Source: Scilla litardierei (taxonomy: Eukaryota; Streptophyta; Magnoliopsida; Asparagales; Asparagaceae). From it: 64,000 nucleotides of DNA. The position numbers and the translations under genes are program-made. The DNA lies in assembly GCA_030789695.1 (NCBI GenBank), contig CM061134.1, forward strand, positions 67,324,649 to 67,388,648. The letters are read 5' to 3'. Shown here piece by piece: positions 43,527 through 55,115 of the stretch. Positions within the stretch are counted from its first letter, which is position 1; every line of letters starts with the position of its first letter. The notes below the pieces were generated by a model that made no database searches, had not been told where the DNA came from, and worked only from the letters and a program-made list of their open reading frames with translations.

Positions 43527-46310
43527 TCAATGCGGGATGTTTGGTGCATATGAGATGCACCCATCAAACTTTCCGGGGAGCGCGCTTGGATTTGGATGTG
43601 GCGGCGGCGCGTTCTCCCTCGGTGGTCTCCTATCTCGAATAGTGTTGGGGGGAGGCTCCCCCAAGCTAGCATTTGCTCCGGTCAACGGCTTTGCCGGTGA
43701 TGCCGATCTCCGTGCCGGCGGAGCTTTCTTCGGAGACTTTAATTTCGAGCGCTTGCAGAGCTCTCGAATCCTTGCGACATCAGCGTCGCCTTCATCATCT
43801 TCAGCGGAGAGGTCGGGGGAATCATCTTTATTCTCTTCATGGCCTAAATCCGGGCCTTCTTCAAATTCTTCATCAAAAAGGGCGCCAATTGAGTGAGGAA
43901 TCGCCTCCTCTATCACCTCATCAAGGAGGTCCATGTAGTCAAGTTCCTCGTGATAAGGCATATGCTTCATAGCCTTAGGAATGTGGAGCTCCACCTCGAT
44001 GTTTCCGACATTTAAGGTTAAGGTACATTCGCGCACGTCGACGATAACTCCGGCGGTGGCGAGGAACGGGCGTCCAAGTATCAATGAGGTGTCTCCCTCC
44101 TCCTTAACGTCCATGATCACAAAGTCACATGGCAAGCATATTCCACCCGGGACTTGAAGCGGTATGTCTTCGGCGATCCCCACCGGCCTTGTTATCCGTC
44201 CATCGGCTAATTGAATGCGCATGTCGGTGGGTTTCAACTTTGTCCCGGTGTTTAGCTTTAAGAACATGGAGAGGGGCATGAGGTTCACACTAGCCCCAAG
44301 ATCAACCAACGCCTTTTGAAGGGGAACTCCGCCCAAGGTGCAAGGAATCCGAAAACTCCCCGGATCTTTGAATTTTGCCGGCTCCTTCTCTCTCTTGGTG
44401 AACCAAGAGCCCTCCTCGGCTAGCATGATCTTCTCCTTCCTTTTCCTCCCCGAAATCAAGTCCTTCAAAAATTTAGCATACGTGGGGATCTCGACGATGG
44501 CGTCAAGGAAGGGGATGTTAAGGCTAACTCCTCTTAGGTACTCGAGAAATTTCGCTAGCCTTTTCTCCATTTTCGCTCTAGCGAGCCTTTGGGGGAATGG
44601 GACCGGTGGCATGAAGCGACTTTCCTCAATTAATTGCTCCGCCCTAGATTTCTCCTTGTCTTGTGGCTCCTTCTCCTTTTCAACTTCAACTATCGGCTCA
44701 ATCGGCTCCAAGCTTTCCTCCATGGCCTCCTCGGTAGGAATCATAGCGGGGGTGGTGTCCTTCCCGCCTCTAGTAGTAACGGCAACTACGGCGTTGATGT
44801 GGCCGGTGTTGCCCCGTGGGTTTTGCTCCGGTTGCACCGGCAATCGTTGAGTGTTCCGATTGAGCAACGCTAATTGCTCCGATATTTGAGCCACTACGGT
44901 ATTAAGAGAGTCTTGCCCCGCCTTCAAAGTAGCATTCACCTTATTTTGCTCGACCATGAACGCATCCACTCTAGTTTCGAAATCGGACCGTTGTAGAGCT
45001 TGCGGAGGGTTTTGATTTTGATTCCTCCACCCTTGGTTGTAACCGGGCGGCCTATAAGGTGGAACTTGTTGCTTCGGTTGAAAGTCTTGTTGAGTAGGCC
45101 CCCTCGGTGGATAGTTTTGTTGTTGGGGTGGTGGTCGAGCTTGTTGAGGTAGTGGTTGTGGCGGGTTCAAAGCTCCTTCATTGTTGGCGTAGGAGAATCC
45201 CGGATGATTTCTTGCGGCCGGATTGGACCAATACCCTTGGTTCCCCGCAACATATTGTACTTGCTCCAAGGATCCTTCTCCTTGCTCTCCTCCCGAGTAC
45301 ATGGCTTGAGATTGGTCTTGCCAATCACACATTTGGTTGGTTGGAGCGGAGGTGGAAGGGCTTCCTTGGGGCTCCGTGATGAACTTCTCCAATCTCTCCA
45401 CCACCTTGTGGAGAGAATCAAATTTGCTCATGAGCTCCGCTACGGCCTTCGCCTCGTAGATGCTAGTTGGCTTTAAGGAGGACGTGGAGTGTCCTCGCTC
45501 ATCGCCCCATTGTTGGTTATTTGAGGCCATCTCCTCAATTAGGGCCGTAGCTTCTTCGGGAGTCTTTGACAAGATTGCACCATTCGCCGCGGCATCAATA
45601 ATTTGTTTGGTCCCCGGTTGGAGACCGTTGTAGAAGCTATGAACTAGCTCCCAATCTTCTATACTGTGGTGCGGGCATTGATGCTGCAAATCCTTAAAAC
45701 GCTCCCATGCTTCATAGAGCGTCTCCTGTGGTCCTTGCTTGAAGGACATGAGAGCGCTCCGGATTTTCACCGTCTTGGATGGCGGGTAGAATTTGTCAAT
45801 AAATGCACCCGCCAACTCGTCCCAAGTAGTGAAGACTCCGTCAGCCTGCGTCCTCAACCAATAGAGTGCCTTGTCCTTAAGCGTGAAGGGGAAGAGACGC
45901 AGTCTGATAGCATCGATGGAGACCCCCGGCATCTGGAATGTGGCGCACTTTGATAAGAATAGTTGGATGTGGTAGTGGGGGTTCTCATGGGCGTTCCCAT
46001 GAAATGGGTCTTGTTGCATCAAAACCACCAATCCAGTCTTCAGCTCGAAGTTCTTGTCAGCCGCCAACTGCGGCACGGCAATGGACGAGGTAGTAGAAGA
46101 GGTCTTAGGCCGAAGCCTATCGCGAATAGAAATTATCCTCACCATCCTTGCCGCCAATTCTTCAGGAGTTTCCGGTTTGGTCATATACCTCCCTTCCGGA
46201 TCTTGTCTTCTTTCCGCTCTAAGCCTCCGCGCGGTACGTTCGATCTCGGGATCAAATAATAAAGCTTCAGGGTCCGCCGTAGATCTCGTGTACATGCACA
46301 GGGGAAACAA
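43527..46310 (-). CDS. gag: Athila Gag-protease polyprotein with RT-integrase deleted in frame
   Basis: 927 codons. Residues about 98-250 are a Gypsy Gag domain (FHGNAHENPHYHIQLFL, LRLFPFTLKDKALYWL, YEAWERFKDL, FYNGLQPGTKQ). A Gln/Pro/Asn-rich linker lacks a zinc knuckle, as is usual for Athila. Residues about 650-770 are an aspartic protease with VDLGASVNLMP (D670) and SLILGRPFL; DLG instead of DSG/DTG is normal in this lineage. RT, RNase H and integrase, which should follow, are missing. From about residue 815 the frame runs through an acidic, then basic Pro-rich tail probably belonging to the pol C terminus or spacer. The ORF stays open across the deletion. Met 46310 lies about 120 nt from the PBS. 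Likely supplies Gag and protease only. Confidence 0.88.
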   Translation of the reverse strand: MFPLCMYTRSTADPEALLFDPEIERTARRLRAERRQDPEGRYMTKPETPEELAARMVRIISIRDRLRPKTSSTTSSIAVPQLAADKNFELKTGLVVLMQQDPFHGNAHENPHYHIQLFLSKCATFQMPGVSIDAIRLRLFPFTLKDKALYWLRTQADGVFTTWDELAGAFIDKFYPPSKTVKIRSALMSFKQGPQETLYEAWERFKDLQHQCPHHSIEDWELVHSFYNGLQPGTKQIIDAAANGAILSKTPEEATALIEEMASNNQQWGDERGHSTSSLKPTSIYEAKAVAELMSKFDSLHKVVERLEKFITEPQGSPSTSAPTNQMCDWQDQSQAMYSGGEQGEGSLEQVQYVAGNQGYWSNPAARNHPGFSYANNEGALNPPQPLPQQARPPPQQQNYPPRGPTQQDFQPKQQVPPYRPPGYNQGWRNQNQNPPQALQRSDFETRVDAFMVEQNKVNATLKAGQDSLNTVVAQISEQLALLNRNTQRLPVQPEQNPRGNTGHINAVVAVTTRGGKDTTPAMIPTEEAMEESLEPIEPIVEVEKEKEPQDKEKSRAEQLIEESRFMPPVPFPQRLARAKMEKRLAKFLEYLRGVSLNIPFLDAIVEIPTYAKFLKDLISGRKRKEKIMLAEEGSWFTKREKEPAKFKDPGSFRIPCTLGGVPLQKALVDLGASVNLMPLSMFLKLNTGTKLKPTDMRIQLADGRITRPVGIAEDIPLQVPGGICLPCDFVIMDVKEEGDTSLILGRPFLATAGVIVDVRECTLTLNVGNIEVELHIPKAMKHMPYHEELDYMDLLDEVIEEAIPHSIGALFDEEFEEGPDLGHEENKDDSPDLSAEDDEGDADVARIRELCKRSKLKSPKKAPPARRSASPAKPLTGANASLGEPPPNTIRDRRPPRENAPPPHPNPSALPGKFDGCISYAPNIPH

Positions 46311-46430
46311 AGTTTCAAAGAAATGGTTAGCACCGTGGAAGGGTTAGGTAAGAAATAAGAAATAAAAATAATGATAATAATAACAAAAAAAAGGAATAGC
46401 TAGGGTGAGAAAGAATCAAACGCAATCGCC

Positions 46431-46448
46431 TCCCCGGCAACGGCGCCA
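46431..46448 (-). other. Athila primer-binding site (tRNA-Asp)
   Basis: Minus strand TGGCGCCGTTGCCGGGGA, six bases from the LTR, identical to the C elements. Confidence 0.95.
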
Positions 46449-46454
46449 AAAACT

Positions 46455-48271
46455 TGATCGCTCCGGATATACACCCAAAGAACGGTTGTATTTTTACCGC
46501 AAGTGCACGGTGTAGCAGCGAGCGGGTATCGAACACAGGGAGGACGAATGACTGTGCTTGCTCCAAATCAACCTGGCTATTTGAGAACAGAGAAAATTGC
46601 CTTGGGCGATCCTGTCACAATCGTCAGACAAATGTGCGAAATATCAAATCAAATAAAGAACGTCTAGGGAATGGGGAATTCCCGCTACTCACCGTACTTC
46701 ATAAATGTGGTTCGTCGGTATCAAAATTGCTAGAATGAGATTTCGGATGAACTAGTTGCAACTGAATGTAGAACCAGGCTCACGCTCTCGCGTTGTTGCT
46801 GGTCTATAGCTATCCTAGGTTTGGGTCCAATCTCTTGCAAACCCTAGCCTAGGGAAGCTAGCATTAGGATCAACATCATCGTCCAATTGCGCACCAAGCC
46901 CAATCTCTTGCAAACTCGGTCCACAATCTAAATTAGGATAGTTCCTACCCGTCCAATCTCTTGCAAACGGGTATTGGCACGGAATTGCAATCGGAAATCC
47001 TAGTATCGGTCCAATCTCTTGCAAACCGATACTTCGAAAATCCGACTCCAACCCAATTCGGATTTCTAGGGCTTCCTATCAAATTGGGATCCAATCTCTT
47101 GCAAATCCCAATTGATATGAATTCCTAGCTATCCGTAGTAAATCGATCCCAATCTAATCCCTAATAGCAATTCTAGCTCAATTTCTACCAATTCATCACA
47201 AATAAGAAATAGGGCTTGTAGGGTTCATCCCCACGCCCCAAGACGTGGAGACTACTCACAAATCATAGCAATAGCACAAAAATAATCAATGAAATAAGCA
47301 ATAGAATTCATCACAAATATTGAGATAAACAATAAAAATAGAATTTTTAGGGAAGAGAGATGCAAACCAATGGAGTTCTTCAATTTAATCCAACAAAAAT
47401 CCAAGTTTTTCCTCTTCTCCAATCACAATAATAAAGCTAAAAAGGAATCTAAAAAGCTGCAAAAAATCTAAGAGATGGCTCCCAAAACTAGGGTAAAAAC
47501 AGGGCTTAAATAGCCCCAAAAATCGTCCAAAAATCCTGACCAAAATACCCCTGCACAGCCTGTTTTCCGCAGTTTTCGCTACAGGCAGCGCATCGCACTC
47601 GGCCGAGTGACAAAAGTCGCTCGACCGAGTGAAAACCCTGCAATTTTCCAGAAAGTCGGGGCTTTCAGGGGTCTTCAGTTCGAAGGCGGCTCGGCCGAGT
47701 GAGTTGCCGTCACTCGGCCGATGGCTTCACTGCACTCGGGCGGACGGGGTTTACCACTCGGCCGAGTGGGTCTTCTGAAGCTCAGGCAGCCGAAAAACAG
47801 TAACTTCGATGTTTTGGAAGGGCCTCGTCTGGGCGCCACTCGGGCGGACGTGGTATCGTCACTCGGCCGAGTGGGTCTTCTGTGCTCAGCCGAGTGCACA
47901 GGTAACTCGTGTCTGAAGTGGTCGGCCGAGCAGTGTCTCGCTGGTCGGCCGAGTGGCTCCTCCACTCGGCCGAGTGGGACATAAAGAATGCCCAATCTGC
48001 TTGTTTTGGCCTCCTCGTCGCTCCTGCGACGTCCATTCTTCTTCCGCTCCCCTCCAACAGCAAAATACCCCTCGGGGAGGTCGTTGGTGACCGTCTAGAG
48101 TAAGCGCATCTCGGGATCACTCCAAATCGTGCCAAATCACCTGAAATGCGACAAAAACAACAAATCGTGAAAAGCATCGCAATATCGTCGATATATCGTG
48201 AAAAACATGATTTGGGCGATCCAAATGGCATGCAAACATGCGGAAAAAAGGTGTAAAATAAGGAGTGATCA
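46455..48271 (-). repeat. Athila 5' LTR (1817 bp)
   Basis: Same content as 29837-31652: hairpins 46814-47115, TATA-like box about 47510, palindromes 47595-47980. Followed by the TSD accga at 48272-48276. Confidence 0.95.
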
Positions 48272-48276
48272 ACCGA

Positions 48277-48910
48277 CTAGATGGTGATCTAGTCGGTCGG
48301 CAAAGCTTCTTGGACCGACTAGTTTAAGTCAGTCAATTCCAAGCTCTTTACTGTTTACAGTTAGTCGGTCTAAGTTGACTCACCGACCGACTAGTTTGTG
48401 AACTAGTCGGTCAGTGATGCTTCTGTGACCGACTAGTTGAGCTTTCCCTGTACATGCAAATTTGAGCCTGAGCTACTATTTATAATTAGTCGGTCTGTGT
48501 TCTTTGATCGACCGACTAGTTGATAAACTAGTTGGTCAACTTTCCTTCTTGGACCGACTGGTTCAGCTTTACTGTACATGCCAAGTTTCTCCTGACTTAC
48601 TGTTTATCGTTAGTCGGTCTATGCACATTTTGCGACCGACTAGTTGATGAACTAGTCGGTCAACATCTGTTCTTGGACCAACTAAATCAATTTGTGCTCA
48701 GACTTCAGTTTTATCTCTTAGTCGGTCTCAGTTAAGTAACCGACCGACTAGTTGTGAAACTAGTCGGTCAGCTACTCTTCTTGGACCGACTAGTTCCTTT
48801 TGTCTGTGCTTCGACCTTTTGGCTGTTCTTCCATTAGTCGGTCTACGTTGATTGACCGACCGACTAGTTGATGAACTAGTCGGTCGGTGGTTGTTCTTTG
48901 ACCGACTAGT
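48277..48910. repeat. U3 hairpin array of Copia-2 5' LTR
   Basis: Hairpins with 12-bp arms and 4-nt loops at 48385-48412, 48510-48537, 48634-48661, 48742-48769 and 48858-48885, plus the one disrupted by Athila. Spacing 108-125 bp, with single half-sites between. Loops differ (TGTG, GATA, GATG, GTGA). Second copy in the 3' LTR at about 58909-59550. Confidence 0.92.
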
Positions 48911-48975
48911 TGAGTTCAGAAAAGAGCCTTTGGAGCATTTAATGACTCGAATTTCTTTCTCTCTCTCCTCTATCC

Positions 48976-48983
48976 TATATATA
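48976..48983 (+). promoter_or_regulatory. TATA box of Copia-2 5' LTR
   Basis: TATATATA, about 70 bp after the hairpin array and 760 bp before gag. Same at 59615-59622 in the 3' LTR. Confidence 0.75.
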
Positions 48984-49709
48984 CTTATTGAGCTGCATTC
49001 ATTGCACTCAAGGCTGATATTATTGCAAGTTTATAGATCAAGAGAAATCATTCCAAGCTCATTCAAAGCTCTTTCATTCCATTCAATAATCTCTCCCCAC
49101 TCTTACTTCCAAAGAGAGATTCATTGAGTATGAAGCCTTCCAAGCCAAGTGCTTGATTCTAGGTCACCAACATCCACATAGCTCTCCATCGCTGATCTAC
49201 ATCTTGGAGCTAGGGTTTGGTGCCACTTCTTCTTCCTCACAATCATCTTTGGCCTAATTCGTAAGTATTACTCAAGGCATAGGTATTTTGTCGGTAAGAA
49301 GTTTTGTTTCATTTACTTTCATATTGTAATTGGTTCACTCTCGGTTGTGAGAGTGGTTGTGATCCCGGGTTGTGGGAGTCACAAATTTCTTTGTGTATGA
49401 TTTGACTTGTGAAGGTTTTTCACAAGTATCTCATAGTGGAAATCTTGAGTTAGGGTTTCTAACTCAAGTATCCGGAGGGGATCCGAGTGGTTGGGACGTA
49501 GGATCACCGGGAACAAGTCGGGGAGACTTGGGTGGATCCGAACCCAGTAATATCATTTGTTTACGATTGTTTCTTTGTTGTCTAACATTTACTTTTCCGC
49601 ATTGTTTGGTAGAGTTTGCAAGTAATTAGGAATTAGCCTCTTAATTATTTTAAAGTACTATTCACCCACCCTCTAGTACTTGTGCAGTAGCTTAGCAGGG
49701 CATTACATT

Positions 49710-49721
49710 TGGTATCAGAGC
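49710..49721 (+). other. Copia-2 primer-binding site
   Basis: TGGTATCAGAGC, complementary to the 3' end of initiator tRNA-Met, two bases after the LTR. Confidence 0.95.
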
Positions 49722-49734
49722 CAAGTCTATAGCT

Positions 49735-51945
49735 ATGTTTGCCAACGACAACAAGACCGTTCGTCCTCCTTCCGACTATAGCACCTTCAAGAACCGTGAA
49801 GGAGCGTCTTCGGTAATGGAAGGACATTCCTCAACGAGGCCTCCATTCTTCAACGGTACCAACTACGGGTACTGGAAATGCCGGATGGAAACTTTCCTTC
49901 AGAGTGCTTCACTATGGAGGACCACGATGAAGGAATACGTCGAGCCCGCCGAAGAAGATTTCGAGAAGTGGACTCCCGCGGAGGTCACCGCGGAGGTAAG
50001 CAATGCCATGGCAATGAACGCCTTGCAATGCGCATTGGAGCCCGAGGACTTCAATAAGATATGCACATGTAAGAGTGCATATCAAATTTGGAACTCCCTC
50101 CTCATCTTACATGAAGGGACGAGTAGGGTAAGAGACTCTAAACTCGTTGTAGTTAATAAAGATTACGAGATGTTTCATATGCAACAGGGTGAGAAGATGA
50201 AGGAGTATTATGCTCACTTCGTCGACATCATAAACGAGTTAGAGGCTCTCGGTAAAACCTACACCCAAAAGGAGATCGAAGCTTATCGAAGGACTTCCTT
50301 CTAGTTGGGAAAAGCGTACCTTCGCCATCGAGGAAGGTAACGATATGAACAAGTATACCGTAGTTCAATTAATGGGTACTTTAATGTCATACGAGGTACG
50401 CAAGGATAGCAAGTTGAAGCTGCAAGAAAAGATGAAGTCCTACCTAAAGCAAGACGAGCCAAAGAAGAAGGCTATTGTTTTCAAGGCCGCTCCATCCACA
50501 TCCACATCAACCGATGGTGAGAACTCGGAATGGCCAAGAAGTTCAACCGGTTCTTCCGGAAAGGTAACTTCAAAAACAAATCGAAGTTCAATTCATCTAA
50601 CGCCTCCTCTCCTTTGTGTTTCAAATGCAACAAGCCAGGACACATGAAAGCGGAGTGTCCTCTAAACAAGCAAAAGGAGAAGTGGAAGGCGCCTAAATTC
50701 GATAAGTCCAAGAAGTACAAAAAGGGGTACAAAAAGGGGCTTGTCGGGGCAACATTCACCGACTCCGAGGATTCCTCAAGCGGAGAGTCGGACGATGAGC
50801 AAGTGAAGCAAGCACACATGTGCTTCATGGCAAGAGAGGAGCATGATCAAGGATCTTCCTCTTCCGATGATAGCGACAACGAAGGCGATGAGGTAACTAT
50901 GGATGACCTTAGAAATGCTAATGAGCAATTATGGTCTAAATACTCTAAGTTAGTAAATAGGTATACTAAAGTAAAAGATGACTTAGCTAGCATTCAAACC
51001 TCGCCTAAAACTATCATCACCAACAACGACACCGTTGTTGAAGGGTTGAAGAATGAGATTGTTAATCTCAAGACTCAACTAGAACATGTTAGCATTGAAG
51101 ATCCGGAGGAACACAAGATAGCGGATTTGACTTCTCAAAACTCGACTTTGAGTATTGAGAATGAGAATCTTAAATCTCGTGTTTATGTGCTTACTTCGCA
51201 AGTATCCACTTTGGATGCTTCTATGCGTTCTCTCACCGAGAAATATGAGAACACATTAGGCCATATCAATGAATTCAATAAGGGTAAGTGCCATTTGGAT
51301 AATATCCTAAATGACTTACTTCCGGCCAAGCACCACATTGGCTTGGGGTATACGATGGGAACTTCATCCAAATCGGCCACTACTTTTGTTAGGCCAACTT
51401 CCGGTGCTTCGACGAGTGGTAGCAAACACTCTATTGGTAGTTCATCTACCAATGGTGCTTCCACCTCGTCCACACCCTCTTTCGGAAAGAAACCCACATT
51501 GGGTGGACCTCCAAAGAAGGGGCATGCTTATATGTACACCAATACTATTCCACGTAGGAACACACGTCCTACTCCACCGGCTCACACATATGATGATTTC
51601 TATGCTACACGTTCATGGGCACGTGCACATAATGTGAGACACCCTCACGCACGTGTTCTCCCACATGCATATGTTCACCCACATCATCGTATGAATAATT
51701 ATCCACATGCACCATTCCATCATGTTCCTTATGCCTATCCACGACATGCATCACGTAGAAACCAACAACGCATGCATGCACCCAATAGGATGAGGGCTCC
51801 CAAAATATTCACAATTTGGAGCCCAAAGGACACAAGCATGGATGAAAAACAAGTTTAGATGAATGCTTATTTTTCGGATGTTGTGCATAGTAGAAATTAT
51901 GTGGGGAAGTCTAAGTCCAATTGGACTTGGCTTCCAAAGGTCTAA
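49735..51945 (+). pseudogene. gag: Copia-2 gag, two frameshifts and one stop
   Basis: Homologous along its length to the intact Gag at 3278-5521. It starts MFANDNKTV. A small deletion near 50274 shifts the frame and ends it at 50302-50304. A larger deletion near 50520 restores the first frame. A TAG at 51856-51858 replaces a Tyr codon about 30 codons before the normal end. The CCHC knuckle (CFKCNKPGHMKAEC) and coiled-coil region survive. The normal stop TAA is at 51943-51945, inside the intron-like junction. Confidence 0.92.
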
Positions 51946-51998
51946 TCTTTTGGACCCAATGACCTTGGGTACCATGATATGAAATTTTCTATCTTTAG
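51940..51998 (+). other. 59-nt intron-like gag/pol junction in Copia-2
   Basis: Same length and position as 3225-3283, although several internal bases differ. GTCTAATC at the start and TATCTTTAG at the end are kept. The gag frame ends AAG at 51939 and the pol frame opens with GTA at 51999. Confidence 0.5.
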
Positions 51999-54900
51999 GT
52001 ACTCAAGGAAAAGAAAAAGAAGCGGAGCAACAAATTTAAATTTAGCTCCAAGGGGAATTGGATACTCGATAGCGGGTGTTCAAAACACATGACGGGTGAC
52101 GCTCAATTGCTCTCCGGAGTGGTGCCCATCGCAAATGGGAACCGCGTCGTATTTGGAGGCAACGAGAGCAGAACCATCATAGGTGTTGGTAAAGTGGGTA
52201 ATCCTTCTAAACCCCTTATATGTGATGTTTACCTTGTTAAAGGATTAAACCACAATCTCATTTCAATAAGTCAACTTTGTGACAAAGGTTACAAAGTTAG
52301 CTTTGCGAAAGGAATGTGTCATATTTTAAGAAAAGATAATAATGAATTATTGTTTTCCGGCACACGCCATAAGGATATATATATCCTAGACCTTCCAAGA
52401 TCACTTGAACAATGTCTTATTGCCAACACAAGTGAACAACACTTATAGCATCGACGTTTTGGTCATGTGAACTTTGGAACACTTTTTAAGCTTTCCAAGT
52501 TAAATTCTATTAGAGGCTTCCCTAAGCTTGTCTTTCAAAAGAAAATCTTTTGTGACTCGTGTCAACGAGGCAAGCTTCCAAAATCTTCATTTAAACCTAA
52601 GAAAAGCATTTCCTCTAAGCGGCCTCTAGAGCTATTACATCTAGATTTATTTGGGCCAACTAGAGTTGCTTCATTAGGTAATTCTAGATATGGACTTGTC
52701 ATCGTTGATGACTTTTCTAGGTTTACTTGGGTATTTTCATTATGTAATAAAAATGAAGCTTTTGAAAACTTCACAATTTTTGTTAAGAAAGTACAAAATC
52801 TCTTAGGAACCACCATTGTCACTATTCGTAGTGATCATGGAGGTGAATTTGAGAATGAGTCTTTTGAGACATTTTGTGATGAAGTTGGTATTACACACAC
52901 CTTTTCATTCCCTCGCGCACCTCCTCAAAATGGTGTTGTTGAGAGAAAGAATAGGACGCTAGTGGAATGTGCTCGCACTATGCTTGATGATAGCCAACTT
53001 GGCCATCAATTTTGGGCGAAAGCGGTACATACCGCTTGCTATGTGTTTAATAGGATACTTTTGAGGCCCGGTACTAAACAAACTTGTTATGAATTGTTGT
53101 TTGGTAGGTTGCCTCAAGTTAAACATTTTCGTGTTTTTGGTTCGAAATGTTTTATTAAGAACACGTATGGTAGTTTGGACAAATTCGATCCAAGATCCGA
53201 TGAGGGGATTTTTGTTGGATATTCATCGCGTAGCAAAGCCTACCGGATATACAACAAACGAACCTCAACGATCGAGGAATCACTTCATGTTTCATTTAAT
53301 GAAGGATTTGTTCCAACTAGAATTACTAATGATGATGACTCTATGGATGTCTTATGTGATTAAATTGGTAACTCTAACTCTAATGATTCTATTGATTCTA
53401 TTGAGACTAACCCGACTAATGAAGTTTTTGAGAATGTTCCTAGTGATCAAGGAATTCCCAAACGGCTTCATAGTGTTCGTGACCATCCTCATGAGCAAGT
53501 CATTGGCAATATCCATGATAGTGTCAAGACGAGATCGCAAGTCAACCACTTTGCTCATTGTGCCTTTGCCTCCTCGATAGAGCCAAAGAATATTAATGAG
53601 GCGTGCGAAGATAGCGCTTGGATCCTTGCCATGGAAGAGGAACTCATTCAATTCGAGAGGAATGAGGTTTGGGAGCCTGTTCCTTTGCCATCGAAGAACC
53701 ACACCGTCATAGGGACAAAGTGGATTTTCAAGAACAAAACCGACGAAAACCAAGTCGTCGTCCGGAACAAAGCTCGGTTAGTAGCTCAAGGCTATCGGCA
53801 AGAGGAAGGTATTGATTTCGAAGAATCCTTCGCTCCGGTAGCTAGATTAGAATCAATTAGATTATTATTGTCTTTTGCATGCCATAAGGATTTTAAATTA
53901 TTTCAAATGGATGTTAAAAGTGCGTTTTTAAACGGAGATGTTGTTGAGGAAGTTTACGTTTCTCAACCTCCGGGTTTTATTAATGAAAAATTTCCAAATC
54001 CTGTTTTCAAACTTAAGAAAGCATTTTACGGTTTGAGACAAGCTCCTCGAGCTTGGTATGACCGTTTAAAGAATTTTCTTTTGGATTTGGGTTTTAAAAT
54101 GGGAGAAGTTGATTCCACATTATTTGTTAAGTATTCGAATAATGATATAATTTTAGTTCAAATCTATGTTGATGATATCATTTTCGGTGCTACTAACTTT
54201 GCTCTTTGCGAAGAGTTTTCTAATGTGATGAAGGATCAATTTGAGATGAGCCACATGGGTGAGCTCAAATATTTCTTAGGTCTCTAAATTCGCCAAATGG
54301 ACGATGCAATCTTCATCCACCAAACGAAGTATACTGTGGAGTTGCTAAAGCGATTTGGAATGGAGAATGCCTCCGGGAAAAAGACTCCAATGAGCACGAC
54401 TACGCATCTTGATAAGGATACGGGCGGTAAAGATGTAGACATTCGTCTATATCGAGGTATGATTGGTAGTTTACTTTATCTTACCGCAAGTAGGCCCGAT
54501 ATTATGTTTGCCGTATGCGTATGTGCTCGTTATCAGTCTCAACCTAAGGAGTCACACTTAGTAGCGGTAAAGCGTTTTTTCCGTTATCTAAGTTACACAC
54601 TTGATTTTGGATTACTTTATCCAAAATCTAGCACGTATGAGTTAATCTCATATAGTGATGCCGATTATGCGGGATGCAAATCCGACAGGAAAAGTACTAG
54701 TGGCACTTGCCATTTTATAGGAAATTCTCTTGTCTCTTGGTTTTCCATGAAGCAAAATTCTGTATCACTTTCAACCACCGAGGCGGAATACATTGCCGCC
54801 GGTGCCGCGTGTGCTCAAGCTCTTTGGATGGGACACGCACTTAAAGACTTTGGTATAAACTGTGATACTTGCCCTATCATGGTTGACAACCAAAGTGCAA

Positions 54901-55115
54901 TATGTCTTTCCAAGAACCCGGTACACCATTCCCGTTCGAAACACATAGATGTCCGACACCATTTCTTAGATGATCATGTTGCTAAAAAGGACATCATATT
55001 AGTGTACGTTGAAACCCAGAAGCAAATCGCCGATATTTTCACGAAACCCCTAAAGGAGGATTCCTTTGTGCGGTTGCGTCGAGAATTGGGGATTATGGGT
55101 GAATCCGAGATATAG
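51999..55115 (+). pseudogene. pol: Copia-2 pol, three nonsense codons in one frame
   Basis: Collinear with the intact Pol at 108-3224, with no frameshift. Stops are at 52446-52448 (Trp codon to TAG, in the HHCC region), 53361-53363 (Ser codon to TAA, in the integrase-RT linker) and 54285-54287 (Gln codon to TAA, after the YVDD part of RT). Protease DSGCS, integrase DD35E, RT YVDD and RNase H motifs are otherwise preserved, consistent with recent loss. LTR divergence of about 1.3% agrees. Confidence 0.94.

Larger units (their letters stand above)
29837..48271 (-). mobile_element. Athila-derivative Ty3/Gypsy element, RT/RNaseH/integrase deleted, nested by C2
   Basis: Minus strand: 5' LTR (48271-46455), tRNA-Asp PBS, gag-protease ORF, palindrome array, C2 insertion, env-position ORF, polypurine tract, 3' LTR (31652-29837). 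TSD accga on both sides. The empty target is visible in the Copia-2 3' LTR near 58913. LTRs differ at about 16-17 of 1816 positions. Both long ORFs are open although pol is missing. Confidence 0.95.
48272..49707 (+). repeat. Copia-2 5' LTR, second part
   Basis: Resumes the LTR after Athila and ends GGGCATTACA. Holds the hairpin array (48277-48910), TATA box (48976-48983) and leader. The first hairpin arm is where Athila inserted. Confidence 0.95.

Noticed and set aside
44290..44320. Protease DLG in place of DSG/DTG read as an inactivating mutation
   Set aside because: DLGAS is the usual form in Athila-type proteases, so it is not evidence of damage.
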